Assembly (NCBI GenBank): GCA_963807005.1
Contig: CAWDZK010000006.1
Span: 806,001-870,000, forward strand
Direction of reading: 5' to 3'
DNA from: CAWDZK01 sp963807005
Lineage (GTDB): Bacteria; Actinomycetota; Actinomycetes; JACCUZ01
Length of the DNA stretch: 64,000 nucleotides
How positions within the stretch are numbered: position 1 is the first letter of the stretch; each line of letters starts with the position of its first letter. The translations under genes were made by a program, and so were the position numbers. The notes below the pieces were generated by a model. That model did not search any database and was not told the origin of the DNA. It worked only from the letters and a program-made list of their open reading frames with translations. Below, in pieces: positions 47,806-59,179 of the stretch.

Positions 47806-50800
47806 TCAGAACAGCCGGAGCAGGCCGTCGGCGCGCAGCTCGCGCAGGTACGCGACCGCCTGGTCGACCTCGACCTGCGGCAGCAGGTCCGGCGGCAGGA
47901 CCCGGGTCGCCATGGCGGCGGTCAGAGCGTGGTCGAGCGGCAGCTCGCGGGCCCGCCAGTCGCGAAGTACCTGGCCCATCGCCTCGGCGGCGCCGTCGTC
48001 ACCGCGCAGACCGGCCATCACCGCCGCTGCTGTCCGGCGAACGTCGTCCACCCACGCACCGCGCAGTCCGACCGTCACCTCGAGCATCGCGGCGACGGCG
48101 TCTGCGTCGCCGAGCCGGGCGGCTGCCTGAACGCCCTGCCACAACGCAGTGGACGAGTTCCCACCCGATGCCTCCAGGGCCAGCGACTCACGGGCATCGG
48201 CCAGTGCTCCCGCAGCGTCGCCGTCCACCAGCCGCACCGCGCTCCGGGTACGGAGGAACCAGGTGGTCATCTGCAGTGCCGACCACTCCCGGAGCCGCTC
48301 GGCTGCGAGGTCGTCGAGGATGGTGCGGGCCGCCGCGGTCTCGCCCCGGTAGCCGGCGAGCAGCGCCTCGCAGAGGGCCCCACCGTCCTGGTCGATCCTG
48401 TCGGCCGTACCGAGCTCGTTCGCCTCGGCCAGGGCACCGGCCGCGACGTCGAGATCGCCGAGGTCGATGGCGAGCTCGGCGGCGTTGGCGAGGGCGAGGC
48501 CCTGTGCGGGCCTGATCCCGGCCGCAGCAGCCGTCTCGGCCGCGCTGAGGAACTCCGACAGCGCCCGGCGCGGGTCCCCGGGCGCCACCACCACGCCGAG
48601 GCCCATCCGCGCACCGCACTGCAGCTGGACGCTGCCGCTGCGGGCGGCCAGGGCCGTCAGCCCTTCGGACAGCACGGCCGCCTCCCAGTGCCGGTCGGCG
48701 TTGAGCAGCGCGATGGCGCGTGCCCCCGCCGCGTGGCCGAGCGCTGTGTCGTCGGCCAGCGTCTGGGCCATGACCAGGGCGGACTCGGACCAGCGCAAGG
48801 CGTCGTCCCTGCGGCCGTCGTCGATGGCCAGCTGGGCCATCGCGGCGTGGACGAGGACCCGGGCCGGACCCAGTCGAGTCAGCCGATGCTCGACGTCGCT
48901 CAGACGTTCTCGGAGGTCGGCCATCTGCTGGCCTTCGAGCTGCCAGTTGCTGGCCTGCGCCAGGAGCGACCCTTCGTTGTCGGCCTGGTCCAGGCTTCGG
49001 TAGGCGTCAGAGGCGGCAGCGAGGTGCTCCCAGGCCGAGGTCAGCTGCCCGGTGTGAGCCGCACCGCGCCCGGCCGCCGCGTGCAGGGCGGCGCGCTCCT
49101 CGGGGGTGCGGGCGAGGGTCAGACCTTGCTGGGCGTAGTGGAGCGCCGCGTCGGGGGAGCCGAGGGAGAAGGCGCGGTCGGCGGCTCGGCGCAGCCAGTC
49201 GCGAGCCTGGTCGGCGACCGACTCCGCGTCCTCCGCCGCCGGTTCGGCGCGGTAGGCCTCGAGGAAGTGGCTCGCCACGATGCCGGCGAGATCGTCCTCG
49301 TCGAGCCCCGCGAGCCAGGTGGCGCAGGCCATGTGCTTGGCCCGCCGGGCCGCCTTGCTCAGCGTCGAGTAGGCGACTTCCTGGATGACCGACTGGACGA
49401 AGCGGAACTGGCCGCGCTCGGCCGAGCGCGGGTCGACGTCCTCGTCGAGCACCTCTTTGGCGACCAGCGCCCGCAGCCGCGGCTCGACGTCCTCGCTCGG
49501 CCGGCCGGTCACGGCGCAGACCGCGGCCACGGTGAAGCTCTGCCCGGCGACCGCCGCGTCCAGCACGAGGCTGCGTTCGGCGTCGGGCAGCCCGTCCAGC
49601 CTGGCCGCGACCAAGGCGTGCAGCGTCTCGGGTACGTCCCAGTGCGGACCGAGCTCCGCCACCACCCGGTATCCCGGGCCGGCCGGCTGGAGCACGCCGC
49701 GGTCAGCCAGCATCCGCACCGTCTCGACCGCGTACAGCGGCACCCCTTCGGCGCGTTCGACCAGCCTCAGGGTGTCCGCCTCCGGCAGCCCGTCGACGTA
49801 TTCGGTGAGCAAGGCAGCGATGTCGGCCGCCGCCAGCGGCTCCAGGTGCAGTGCGGAGAGCGACCGGACGCCGGCACCCCACGAGGCCCGCCGGTCGGCC
49901 AGCTCCGGGCGGGCCAGGGTCACCACCAGCACGGGGGAGGTGCGGGACCACGCGAGCAGCGACTCGACGAAGTCCAGCAGGCCGGGGTCGGCCCAGTGCA
50001 GGTCCTCGAAGGCGAGCACGGTGGTGCCGCGGCCGGCGATGCGCTCGAAGAACCGGCGCCACGCGCCGAACAGCTCTTCGCTGCCGCCTGGTGGCGCCGC
50101 CCCCAGTCCGAGGAGGTGAGCGAGCCGCGGCTCCAGCCACTGCCGCTCGTCGTCGTCGTCGTCGACCAGGTCGGCCAGGCAGGCCGTCAACAGCTCGCGG
50201 GACGCGTCGTCGTCGTCGGTCTCGGCGATGCCGGCGCGGCCGCGCACCATCTCGGCCAGGGCCCAGAAGCTCACGCCCTCGCCGTACGCCGGGCACCGGC
50301 CCTGGTGCCAGAAGATGGGCTCGGTCAGCCCGTCGACGTACTTGCGCAGCTCCCAGAGCAGCCGGGACTTGCCGATTCCCGCGACCCCGGTGACCGACAG
50401 CAGGCGGGGACGGCCCTCCCGCCCGGTCGCGTGCAGCAGGTCCTTGGCCAGGCGCAGCTCCTCGTCGCGGCCGACGAACGGCGACTCCTGGCCGGTGCCC
50501 CGACCGGCGCCACCGACCTCGCTCACCACCCGCAGCGCCTGCCAGGCGGGCACCGGGTCCCGCTTCCCCTTCACCGTGAGCGGGTCGAGCGCGGCGAACG
50601 CGACGGCACCGGACGCCGAGCGGAACGTGCCCTCGCCGACCAGGACGGTGCCCGGCTCGGCTGCCGACTGCAGCCGGGCCGCGGTGTTGACGAGGTCGCC
50701 CGCGACCAGGCCCTGCCCCACCGCGCCCACGGTGGCCACCGCCTCACCGGTGAGGACGCCGACCCGGGCCCGCAGGTTCACGCCGAGCCGGAGGCCGAGG

Positions 50801-51279
50801 GACGCCACCCGGTCCACGACGTCCAGCCCGGCCCGGACCGCCCGCTCGGCGTCGTCCTCGTGCGCCACCGGCGTGCCCCAGACCGCCATGACGGCGTCGC
50901 CGATGAACTTCTCCACCACGCCGCCGTGCCGCTCGACCGCCTCGGACGCGGCCTCGAAGTACGCCGTGAGCATGGCGCGCACGTCCTCGGGGTCGCGGTC
51001 CTCGGCGAACGAGGTCGAGCCCACCAGGTCGGCGAAGAGCACCGACACCAGCCGCCGCTCGGTGACGACCGGCTCGGCATCGGCAGGTGGCTCAGCCCCC
51101 GGAGCGCCCGCGGCGGACGGCGCCGGTCGGTCGAGGGCGGCGCCGCACTCGCCGCAGAACCTGTCGCCGGGGCCGTTGGACGCGCCGCAGGTGGGGCAGC
51201 CGGCAGCCAGTCGCGTTCCGCACTCGCGGCAGAACTTCCGGCCGGCGTCGTTGGCCGAGCCGCAGGCGGAGCAGACCAC
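47806..51279 (-). CDS. zinc-ribbon / class III adenylate cyclase / AAA ATPase / TPR regulator
   Basis: This is a 1157-residue multidomain protein. Residues 1-46 hold two zinc ribbons (Cys3/6/17/20 and Cys28/31/42/45). Residues 72-255 form a class III nucleotide cyclase with metal Asp84 and Asp128, adenine-type Lys124 (VEKFIGDAV), and D/N/R residues in GDLVNTAARL, so it looks catalytically complete. A predictor-ATPase domain follows (about 300-600, Walker A GVAGIGKSRL, Walker B FEDLHWAD), then a long TPR array to the end. No LuxR HTH is present. GTG 51279 with GGAGGGGG upstream. Confidence 0.92.
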   Translation of the reverse strand: MVCSACGSANDAGRKFCRECGTRLAAGCPTCGASNGPGDRFCGECGAALDRPAPSAAGAPGAEPPADAEPVVTERRLVSVLFADLVGSTSFAEDRDPEDVRAMLTAYFEAASEAVERHGGVVEKFIGDAVMAVWGTPVAHEDDAERAVRAGLDVVDRVASLGLRLGVNLRARVGVLTGEAVATVGAVGQGLVAGDLVNTAARLQSAAEPGTVLVGEGTFRSASGAVAFAALDPLTVKGKRDPVPAWQALRVVSEVGGAGRGTGQESPFVGRDEELRLAKDLLHATGREGRPRLLSVTGVAGIGKSRLLWELRKYVDGLTEPIFWHQGRCPAYGEGVSFWALAEMVRGRAGIAETDDDDASRELLTACLADLVDDDDDERQWLEPRLAHLLGLGAAPPGGSEELFGAWRRFFERIAGRGTTVLAFEDLHWADPGLLDFVESLLAWSRTSPVLVVTLARPELADRRASWGAGVRSLSALHLEPLAAADIAALLTEYVDGLPEADTLRLVERAEGVPLYAVETVRMLADRGVLQPAGPGYRVVAELGPHWDVPETLHALVAARLDGLPDAERSLVLDAAVAGQSFTVAAVCAVTGRPSEDVEPRLRALVAKEVLDEDVDPRSAERGQFRFVQSVIQEVAYSTLSKAARRAKHMACATWLAGLDEDDLAGIVASHFLEAYRAEPAAEDAESVADQARDWLRRAADRAFSLGSPDAALHYAQQGLTLARTPEERAALHAAAGRGAAHTGQLTSAWEHLAAASDAYRSLDQADNEGSLLAQASNWQLEGQQMADLRERLSDVEHRLTRLGPARVLVHAAMAQLAIDDGRRDDALRWSESALVMAQTLADDTALGHAAGARAIALLNADRHWEAAVLSEGLTALAARSGSVQLQCGARMGLGVVVAPGDPRRALSEFLSAAETAAAAGIRPAQGLALANAAELAIDLGDLDVAAGALAEANELGTADRIDQDGGALCEALLAGYRGETAAARTILDDLAAERLREWSALQMTTWFLRTRSAVRLVDGDAAGALADARESLALEASGGNSSTALWQGVQAAARLGDADAVAAMLEVTVGLRGAWVDDVRRTAAAVMAGLRGDDGAAEAMGQVLRDWRARELPLDHALTAAMATRVLPPDLLPQVEVDQAVAYLRELRADGLLRLF

Positions 51280-51391
51280 GCCATCCCCCTCCCTGTGCAG
51301 GTCTCCGCGCAGGAATCTATCGGTCTGCCGGGTTCGCGGGGGCTCGCCACGGATTCGGAGCGGGGCGGGGTGCCCGCATAGGCTCTGCGCC

Positions 51392-53053
<1,662 letters not shown>

Positions 53054-53133
53054 GCACACCGGACCGCACCCGCTCGCCGCAGCGCCGGTGGCCGCGGCCC
53101 GCGCGAAGGCTCGCTCCGTGGCAGGCTGCGGCC

Positions 53134-53544
53134 ATGCGCCACACCTTCCGCTGCCCGATGCGGTGGTCCGACATGGACGCCTACGGCCACGTGAACAACG
53201 TGGTCTACCTCACCTACCTCGAGGAGGCGCGGGTCGACATGCTGTTCGCCCTCGGCGGGGACCACGGGGCGAAGGCGCTGTCCGAGGGGGTGCTGGTCGC
53301 CCACCACGAGATCGACTACAAGCGCCCGCTCGTCTACCACCCGCGAGGCGTGGACATCGAGATGTGGGTCGCCGCGATCAAGGGCGCGTCGTTCGAGATC
53401 CGCTACGAGGTGCGGGACCAGGTGACGGTCTTCGCCCACGCCGGCTCTGTGCTCGTGCCCTACGACCTCACCGCTTCGCGGCCGCGGCGGGTCTCACCCG
53501 AGGAGCGTGCCTTCCTCGAGCGCTACCTCGACACCGACGACTGA
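53134..53544 (+). CDS. 4-hydroxybenzoyl-CoA thioesterase-family acyl-CoA thioesterase
   Basis: This 136-residue hot-dog-fold protein has the YbgC/FcbC-type motif RWSDMDAYGHVNNVVYLTYLEEARVDM with the catalytic Asp, and HHEIDYKRPLVY. It hydrolyses acyl-CoA; the chain type is unknown. -10-like CAGGCT (53122-53127) is 6 bases before the ATG. Downstream of ettA, followed after 3 bases by the PAP2 gene. Confidence 0.92.
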   Translation: MRHTFRCPMRWSDMDAYGHVNNVVYLTYLEEARVDMLFALGGDHGAKALSEGVLVAHHEIDYKRPLVYHPRGVDIEMWVAAIKGASFEIRYEVRDQVTVFAHAGSVLVPYDLTASRPRRVSPEERAFLERYLDTDD

Positions 53545-53547
53545 CCG

Positions 53548-54168
53548 GTGGTGCGAGTCCGCGGGGCGGTGGCCGTGGCCCTCGTCGCAGCCGGCTGCCT
53601 GACGCTGCTGACCACGGCCGTCCTGGTGGTCGACCCGTTGATCGGCGAGCTGCCCGCGCTGCGCGCCGTCCACGTGAGCGACGGTCCGGTCCGCGCCGCG
53701 GCCGCGGCGGTCTCGGCAGCGACCGGGTCGGAGGTGGTGGCAGCCACCGCCGCAGCGTGCGGTCTGACGCTGCTCCTGCTCCGCCGTCGCGGTGACGCAG
53801 TCGTGGTAGGCGCGTCGGTGGCTGCCGTGCTGGTGCTCGTCCCCCTGCTCAAGCCGGTGGTGGGCCGTCCCCGGCCGGACCTGTGGCCGCAGACAGGCGA
53901 GGCGTCGGCGTACTCCTACCCGAGCGGCCATGCCGCCGCGACGGCAGCCTTGGGGCTGGCCGTGCTCGTCGTGCTGGCGCACCGGCCGCGGAGCCGGACA
54001 GCGGTCGCCGCCGCGGTAACGTCCGGACTCCTCACGTCAGCGGTTGCACAGCTCGTGCTCGGTCGGCACCAGCCGAGCGACCTGCTGGCCGGCTGGCTGC
54101 TCGCCCTGGTCTGCGTGTCCGTGGTGGTCGCCGCCCGGCATGCCGCCGACGGCCGGCGGCTGCCCTAG
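53548..54168 (+). CDS. PAP2-family membrane phosphatase
   Basis: This 206-residue, six-helix protein has the three phosphatase motifs: KPVVGRPRP, PSGH and GRHQPSDLLAGW (with catalytic His/Asp). It probably dephosphorylates a lipid phosphate such as phosphatidate or undecaprenyl pyrophosphate. GTG start 3 bases after the thioesterase stop. Its stop overlaps the convergent MMPL gene by 4 bases. Confidence 0.9.
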   Translation: MVRVRGAVAVALVAAGCLTLLTTAVLVVDPLIGELPALRAVHVSDGPVRAAAAAVSAATGSEVVAATAAACGLTLLLLRRRGDAVVVGASVAAVLVLVPLLKPVVGRPRPDLWPQTGEASAYSYPSGHAAATAALGLAVLVVLAHRPRSRTAVAAAVTSGLLTSAVAQLVLGRHQPSDLLAGWLLALVCVSVVVAARHAADGRRLP

Positions 54169-56339
54169 TCGCGGTCGCCCGCGCCGACCGGGACACGGGC
54201 CTCGCGGCGAGGTTCCGGGATCGCCGCGTGCGGCTCGACCATGAGCGGCCTGGCCGCCCACGACGGAAGCCACCAGTTCCACCGCCCGAACAGTGACACC
54301 AGCGCCGGCACGAGGAGCGCACGAACGATCGTGGCGTCCAGCAGGATGCCGACCCCCAGTGCGGTGGCGAACACCTTGATGTCCGTCCCCGGCGAGGACG
54401 CCAGCGCCAGGAAGGCGAGGAACAGGATCATCGCGGCGCCGGTGACCAGGCGGCCGGTCCGCGCCAGGCCCGCGACGACCGCCACGTCGGTGTCGCCGGT
54501 CTTGTCGTACTCCTCGCGCATCCGGGCCAGGATGAACACCTCGTAGTCCATCGAGAGCCCGAACAGGAACGCGAAGATCAGGACCGGGAGCCAGAACGTC
54601 ACCGCGCCCGTTGCTGCGATGCCGAAGATCTGCTCCGAGCCGTAGCCCTCCTGCCAGAACAGCACCACCGCTCCGAACGTGGCGCTGACCGAGACGATGT
54701 TGAGCAGCACGGCCTTGATCGGCAGCAGGATCGACCGGAAGGTGCGCACCAGCAGGATGAAGGTGACCAGGGCGATCAGCCCCAGGCTGTAGGGGAACTT
54801 CTTGTAGACCGCGTTGATGTAGTCGAGCACCGTCGGGCCGACGCCGGCGACACCGACCACCCCGGGCACCCCGGAGATGGCCGTCTTGAGGTTGTCGACG
54901 ACGTGCGCCTTGGTGGAGTCGACCGTCTCCTCGGACGGGATCACCCCGACCAGAGCCGCGTCCCCGGTGCGCCACTGGGCGTCGTCCGGCGCGAAGGCGC
55001 CCGCCACTCCGTCGACGCCCGGAGCCTTCGCGACCACCTCCTGGGCCGAGGCCGCCGCGTCCGGCCCGGTGACCAGCACCTCCATCGGCGACACGACGCC
55101 GCCGGGCACCCCGCCGTCGCGCAGCCGCTGCAGCTGCTCGTACGCCGGGCCGCCGCTGGCCAGCGAGTCGGTCTGCGCCTGCCCGATCTTGATGCCGAAG
55201 ACCGGCAGCACGAGCGCGCCGAGCAGCAGCAGCGCAACCCCGGCAGCTACCCAGCGGCGGCGGACGATCATGCGGGCCCATGCGCTCCAGCCGCGGGACG
55301 CGTTCTCCTCGTGCCGGATGCGCGGCCAGTCCACCCGGGGGCCGATCCCGCCGAGCAGTGCGGGCAGCAGGGTCAGGCACACGGCGGTGCTCACCAGCGG
55401 GATGAGCATCCCGCCGACCCCCATGCTGCGCAGCAGCGGGACCGGGATCACCAGCAGGGCGAACAGGCTGATGGCCACCGTGCCGGCGCTGGCGACGACG
55501 GCGTGGCCGGCGTACTTCATCGCCACGACCACCGACTCATGGTTGTCGCGGCCGTGCGCGCGCTCCTCCCGCCAGCGGTTGACCACCAGCAGCGAGTAGT
55601 CGACGGCGACCCCCAGACCCACCAGCGCGATGAGGAACTGCACCACGAACGAGATGTCCATGACGTAGGTGCCGAGCAGCACGATCGCGAACGTGGTGAG
55701 GATGGACACCGCCGCGACGAGCAGGGGGACGAGCGCGAGGAAGGATGCGAACAGGAACAGGAGGACAGCAAGCGCGCCGAGCCCGCCCAGCAGGGTCTCG
55801 GCCAGCAGGCTGGGGCCCTCAGGGTTGTCGGTGCCCTGCGCGAGCAGGTTGTAGCCGGTGACGCCGAAGTCGAAGCCGGTGTCCGTGCTCGCCTGCTCGA
55901 GGATCGGCTTCATCGCGACCTCGGGTCCCACGTCGGAGAAGCTCTCGAACGGCTTCGGGTAGACCAGCGCGTAGGTCGTGCGGTCGTCGTCGGTCAGGAA
56001 CAGGTCGTTCTTGGTCTGGGCGTAGTCGACCATCCGGGTTCCCGGCAGCGCCTGCTGGATCTGGTCGAACACCGGCGTGATCGTCCCGAGCTGCTCCTGC
56101 ACCGTGGTGCCCTCGGGCACGGTCACGACCGCGATGGTGGGTGGGTTCGAACCGCCGTTGCCGAAGGTCGCGAGGATCTGCTTCTCCGTCTCGTAGCCCG
56201 GCTGGCCGGGCAGCGAGAAGTCGACAGTGAGCCGTTCGGTGGTCCGGCCCGCGGCGACCCCCCCGAGGACGAACAGGACCAGCCAGAACAGCATCACCAG
56301 GCGGCGGTGACGCAGGACGAACTCGGCGAGTCGGACCAT
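54165..56339 (-). CDS. MMPL-family RND-type transporter
   Basis: This 724-residue protein has the two-fold MmpL layout: TM1, a periplasmic domain (about 38-195), five helices, then a repeat with TM7, a second periplasmic loop (about 385-530) and five helices. Conserved LGVAVDYSLLVVNRWREE and FGLSMDYEVFILARMREEY hold the proton-relay Asp-Tyr pairs. Substrates of such proteins are lipids or hydrophobic compounds. A palindrome in the candidate promoter spacer (56390-56406) suggests a local repressor. Confidence 0.93.
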   Translation of the reverse strand: MVRLAEFVLRHRRLVMLFWLVLFVLGGVAAGRTTERLTVDFSLPGQPGYETEKQILATFGNGGSNPPTIAVVTVPEGTTVQEQLGTITPVFDQIQQALPGTRMVDYAQTKNDLFLTDDDRTTYALVYPKPFESFSDVGPEVAMKPILEQASTDTGFDFGVTGYNLLAQGTDNPEGPSLLAETLLGGLGALAVLLFLFASFLALVPLLVAAVSILTTFAIVLLGTYVMDISFVVQFLIALVGLGVAVDYSLLVVNRWREERAHGRDNHESVVVAMKYAGHAVVASAGTVAISLFALLVIPVPLLRSMGVGGMLIPLVSTAVCLTLLPALLGGIGPRVDWPRIRHEENASRGWSAWARMIVRRRWVAAGVALLLLGALVLPVFGIKIGQAQTDSLASGGPAYEQLQRLRDGGVPGGVVSPMEVLVTGPDAAASAQEVVAKAPGVDGVAGAFAPDDAQWRTGDAALVGVIPSEETVDSTKAHVVDNLKTAISGVPGVVGVAGVGPTVLDYINAVYKKFPYSLGLIALVTFILLVRTFRSILLPIKAVLLNIVSVSATFGAVVLFWQEGYGSEQIFGIAATGAVTFWLPVLIFAFLFGLSMDYEVFILARMREEYDKTGDTDVAVVAGLARTGRLVTGAAMILFLAFLALASSPGTDIKVFATALGVGILLDATIVRALLVPALVSLFGRWNWWLPSWAARPLMVEPHAAIPEPRREARVPVGAGDRD

Positions 56340-56378
56340 CAGCGGGCTCCCGGGGCAGGCGTTCGGTCGGTACGACGG

Positions 56379-56413
56379 ACGTTAGGGGAGACCGGCGACA
56401 CCGGTCGACCTCA
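56379..56413 (-). promoter_or_regulatory. candidate promoter of the MMPL gene with spacer palindrome
   Basis: On the minus strand TCGACC and TAACGT (56384-56379) are about 18 bases apart. GACCGG-N5-CCGGTC (56390-56406) fills most of the spacer and could be a TetR-type operator. Weak -35. Confidence 0.4.
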
Positions 56414-56492
56414 TCGGCGCAGGATCAGCTCCTTGTGCTCCCGGCGCGGTCCTCGACCCGCCCTCGGCGAGACCGGACGTACCGGGAGAAAG

Positions 56493-58190
56493 TCAGCCGA
56501 CCCGCAGCCACACCGCCGCGTTCCCGGGCAGGGCCCGCGACCCGTCGTCGGCGGTGGCCAAGGCGGTGCTGCTGACGAGCACCTCGTCGTGGCTCGGCAA
56601 GGGCACCGGGGCGGCGCTGACAGCGACGACGCAGAGCACGGTCGAGCCGTCCACGGCTGGCACCCGGAACGCCAGTGACCCCTCCGGCGACGGCAGCCAG
56701 TCCACCGCCACCTCCGAGGTGACGGCGAGGTCGCGGCGGTGGCCGAGCGCGGTGCGGTAGAGCTCCAGGGTCGACCCCTGGACCCCCTTCTGAGCCTGGA
56801 CCGAGAGCTCGCCGAAGAGCTCCGGCTGCGGCAGCCAGCTCGCGCCGGACCCGAACCCGAACGACGGGCCGTCCACCGTCCACGGGATCGGGACACGGCA
56901 GCCGTCGCGACCGCGCTCGGTGTGCCCGGACCGCTCCCAGATGGGGTCGGCAAGCACCTCCTCCGGCAGGTCGACGACGTCCGGCAGGCCCAGCTCCTCG
57001 CCCTGGTACACGTAGGCCGAGCCCGGCAGCGCCAGCATCAGCAGGGCGGCCGCCCTGGCCCGCTGCAGGCCGAGCTCGGGGTCGAGCGGTGTGTCCGGAC
57101 CGACGCGGTCACCGGCCGAGACGCCGCCTCCGGTGCTGTCCAGCCGGGCGTACCGCGTCGCGTGCCGGGTGATGTCGTGGTTGGACAGCACCCACGTGGC
57201 CGGTGCCCCCACCGACGCCGAGGAGGCGAGGCAGTCGTCGATGGTGCGGCGCAGGGCGGGTGCCTCCCACGGTGCCCGGACGAAGGAGAAGTTGAACGCC
57301 GTGTGCAGCTCGTCGGGGCGGGTGTAGCGCGCCAGCCGCTCCGGCTTGTCCACCCACGCCTCGGCGACGAACGCCCGGTCCCCGGCGTACCGGTCGGCGA
57401 CGCGTCGCCAGCCGCGGTAGACCTCGTGCACCTCGTCGCGGTCCCAGAACGGGTGGTGCGGGCCCTCGTGCGGGACCAGCACCTGCTCGTCCTCCGGGCC
57501 GACATCCGGGAACGTCTGGTCCTTCTTCAGCGAGTTGGCCACGTCGATCCGGAAGCCGTCCACGCCGCGGTCCAGCCAGAACCCCAGGATGTCCTCGAAC
57601 TCGGCGACGACCTCGGGGTTCTCCCAGTCGAAGTCGGGCTGCTCCGGAGCGAACAGGTGCAGGTACCACTGCCCGTCGGGGACCCGCTGCCACGCCGGGC
57701 CGCCGAAGGTGGACTGCCAGTCGGTCGGCGGCAGCTCGCCGTTCGCCCCACGACCCTCGCGGAACAGGTATCGCGCCCGCTCCGGGCTGCCGGGAGACGC
57801 GGCCAGCGCGGCCTGGAACCACGGGTGCTGGTCGGAGGAGTGGTTGGGGACGATGTCGATGACGACGCGCAGGCCCAGGTCGTGCGCCTCGCCGATGAGA
57901 GCGTCGGCATCGGCCAGGGTCCCGAAGATCGGCTCGATGTCGCGGTAGTCGGCCACGTCGTAGCCCCCGTCCGCCATGGGCGAGGGGTAGAACGGCGTGA
58001 TCCAGATCGCGTCGACGCCGAGGTCGCGCAGGTACGGAAGCCTCGACCGGATGCCGGCCAGGTCGCCGATCCCGTCGCCGTCGCCGTCGGCGAAGCTGCG
58101 GATGTAGACCTGGTAGATGACGGCGGTCCGCCACCAGGCCACATCCGTGCGAGAGGTCAGGTCGGACGCGTCGATCGTCGGGTCGGCCAC
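56493..58190 (-). CDS. GH13 alpha-glucosidase / oligo-1,6-glucosidase
   Basis: This 565-residue GH13 enzyme has VDAIWITPFYPSP, GLRVVIDIVPNHSSDQHPWF, the nucleophile Asp in GFRIDVANSLKK, the acid/base Glu in AFVAEAWVD and the third carboxylate in LSNHDITRH. No signal peptide, so it is intracellular. Subfamily placement (alpha-glucosidase versus isomaltase) is not certain. -10-like CAGGAT lies 6 bases before the GTG. Confidence 0.93.
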   Translation of the reverse strand: MADPTIDASDLTSRTDVAWWRTAVIYQVYIRSFADGDGDGIGDLAGIRSRLPYLRDLGVDAIWITPFYPSPMADGGYDVADYRDIEPIFGTLADADALIGEAHDLGLRVVIDIVPNHSSDQHPWFQAALAASPGSPERARYLFREGRGANGELPPTDWQSTFGGPAWQRVPDGQWYLHLFAPEQPDFDWENPEVVAEFEDILGFWLDRGVDGFRIDVANSLKKDQTFPDVGPEDEQVLVPHEGPHHPFWDRDEVHEVYRGWRRVADRYAGDRAFVAEAWVDKPERLARYTRPDELHTAFNFSFVRAPWEAPALRRTIDDCLASSASVGAPATWVLSNHDITRHATRYARLDSTGGGVSAGDRVGPDTPLDPELGLQRARAAALLMLALPGSAYVYQGEELGLPDVVDLPEEVLADPIWERSGHTERGRDGCRVPIPWTVDGPSFGFGSGASWLPQPELFGELSVQAQKGVQGSTLELYRTALGHRRDLAVTSEVAVDWLPSPEGSLAFRVPAVDGSTVLCVVAVSAAPVPLPSHDEVLVSSTALATADDGSRALPGNAAVWLRVG

Positions 58191-58256
58191 GCGGTGATCC
58201 TGCCAAAGAGGGCCTGAGCGGAAGCGGGGTGCCCGGTCCGCGGACCCGCGGCTCGG

Positions 58257-58658
58257 TCAGCCGGCGGTGTTCACCAGGCTGCCGGCGGCCATCACGAGGT
58301 AGTCCCAGAGCAGCTTCTCGGCGTCCGGGTGCAGGTCCAGGTCGTCCAGCGCGGCGCGCATGTGCCGCAGCCAGGCGTCGTGGGCGGCCTGGTCGACGGC
58401 GAACGGGGCGTGCCGCATCCGCAGCCGCGGGTGGCCGCGTTGCGCGGAGTAGGTCCGCGGCCCGCCCCAGTACTGCTCGAGGAACATTCTCAGGCGGTCC
58501 TCCGCGGCGCTCAGGTCGGCGTCCGGGTACAGCGGTCTGAGCACCGGATCGCTCGACACCCCCTGGTAGAAGGCGTGGACCAGGCGGTGGAACGTGTCGG
58601 CGCCGCCGATCGCGTCGTAGAAGGTCGGCTCCGACTCCGGAATATCCACGTCTCCCAT
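58257..58658 (-). CDS. glbO: group II truncated haemoglobin
   Basis: This 133-residue 2-over-2 globin has FYDAIGGADTFHRLVHAFYQGV at the start, proximal His in QRGHPRLRMRHAPF, the YWGGP motif and the group II WLRHM tryptophan. Likely roles are O2/NO/peroxide chemistry under oxidative or nitrosative stress. Divergent from the OsmC gene across 69 bases, which suggests shared stress regulation. Confidence 0.92.
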   Translation of the reverse strand: MGDVDIPESEPTFYDAIGGADTFHRLVHAFYQGVSSDPVLRPLYPDADLSAAEDRLRMFLEQYWGGPRTYSAQRGHPRLRMRHAPFAVDQAAHDAWLRHMRAALDDLDLHPDAEKLLWDYLVMAAGSLVNTAG

Positions 58659-58727
58659 GGTGTCAGAGAGGGAGGAGCCGGAACGTTCGTGCTCCTCCCC
58701 CCGACGTCTTGCAGGAAGGACTGCCGC

Positions 58728-59153
58728 ATGGCTGCCACCCGTACCGCCAACGCCCACTGGGAGGGCTCGCTGCTCGAGGGCAAGGGCCGGGTCTCGCTCG
58801 ACTCCTCCGGGATCGGCACGTACGACGTCAGCTGGCCCGCGCGCACCGAGGAGCCGAACGGGGTCACCAGCCCCGAGGAGCTCATCGCCGCGGCGCACTC
58901 GACCTGCTTCTCGATGTCCCTCTCCAACGAGATGACCAAGGGTGGGCACAACGTCGAGACCGTGGACACGCGTGCGGAGGTCACCTTCCAGCCGGGCAAG
59001 GGCATCACGGGCATCCAGCTCACGAGCAGGGCGGCCGTCCCCGGTCTCTCGGCCGAGGAGTTCGCGACCTTCGCCGAGCTCGCCAAGACGAACTGCCCCG
59101 TCAGCCGCGCGCTGACCGGCACCACCATCACGCTGGACGCTGCGCTCGTCTGA
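58728..59153 (+). CDS. OsmC-family peroxiredoxin
   Basis: This 141-residue OsmC/Ohr-fold protein has the two reactive cysteines in AAHSTCFSMSLS and NCPVSRALTG. It reduces organic hydroperoxides. ATG with GGAAGGA at good spacing. Followed by a very strong hairpin at 59180-59218 and convergent with the MscS gene. Confidence 0.94.
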   Translation: MAATRTANAHWEGSLLEGKGRVSLDSSGIGTYDVSWPARTEEPNGVTSPEELIAAAHSTCFSMSLSNEMTKGGHNVETVDTRAEVTFQPGKGITGIQLTSRAAVPGLSAEEFATFAELAKTNCPVSRALTGTTITLDAALV

Positions 59154-59179
59154 CACCGAGACGCACGACCCGCTGAGCA

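Noticed and set aside
56438..56488. Imperfect hairpin after the GH13 stop codon as a terminator
   Set aside because: Only 7 bp in the outer stem with a large interrupted interior and no T-rich tail; not convincing.
58678..58690. GAACGTTC as a possible LexA/SOS box between globin and OsmC genes
   Set aside because: Actinobacterial SOS boxes have GAAC and GTTC separated by four bases; here there is no spacer, and the genes are not SOS-type.
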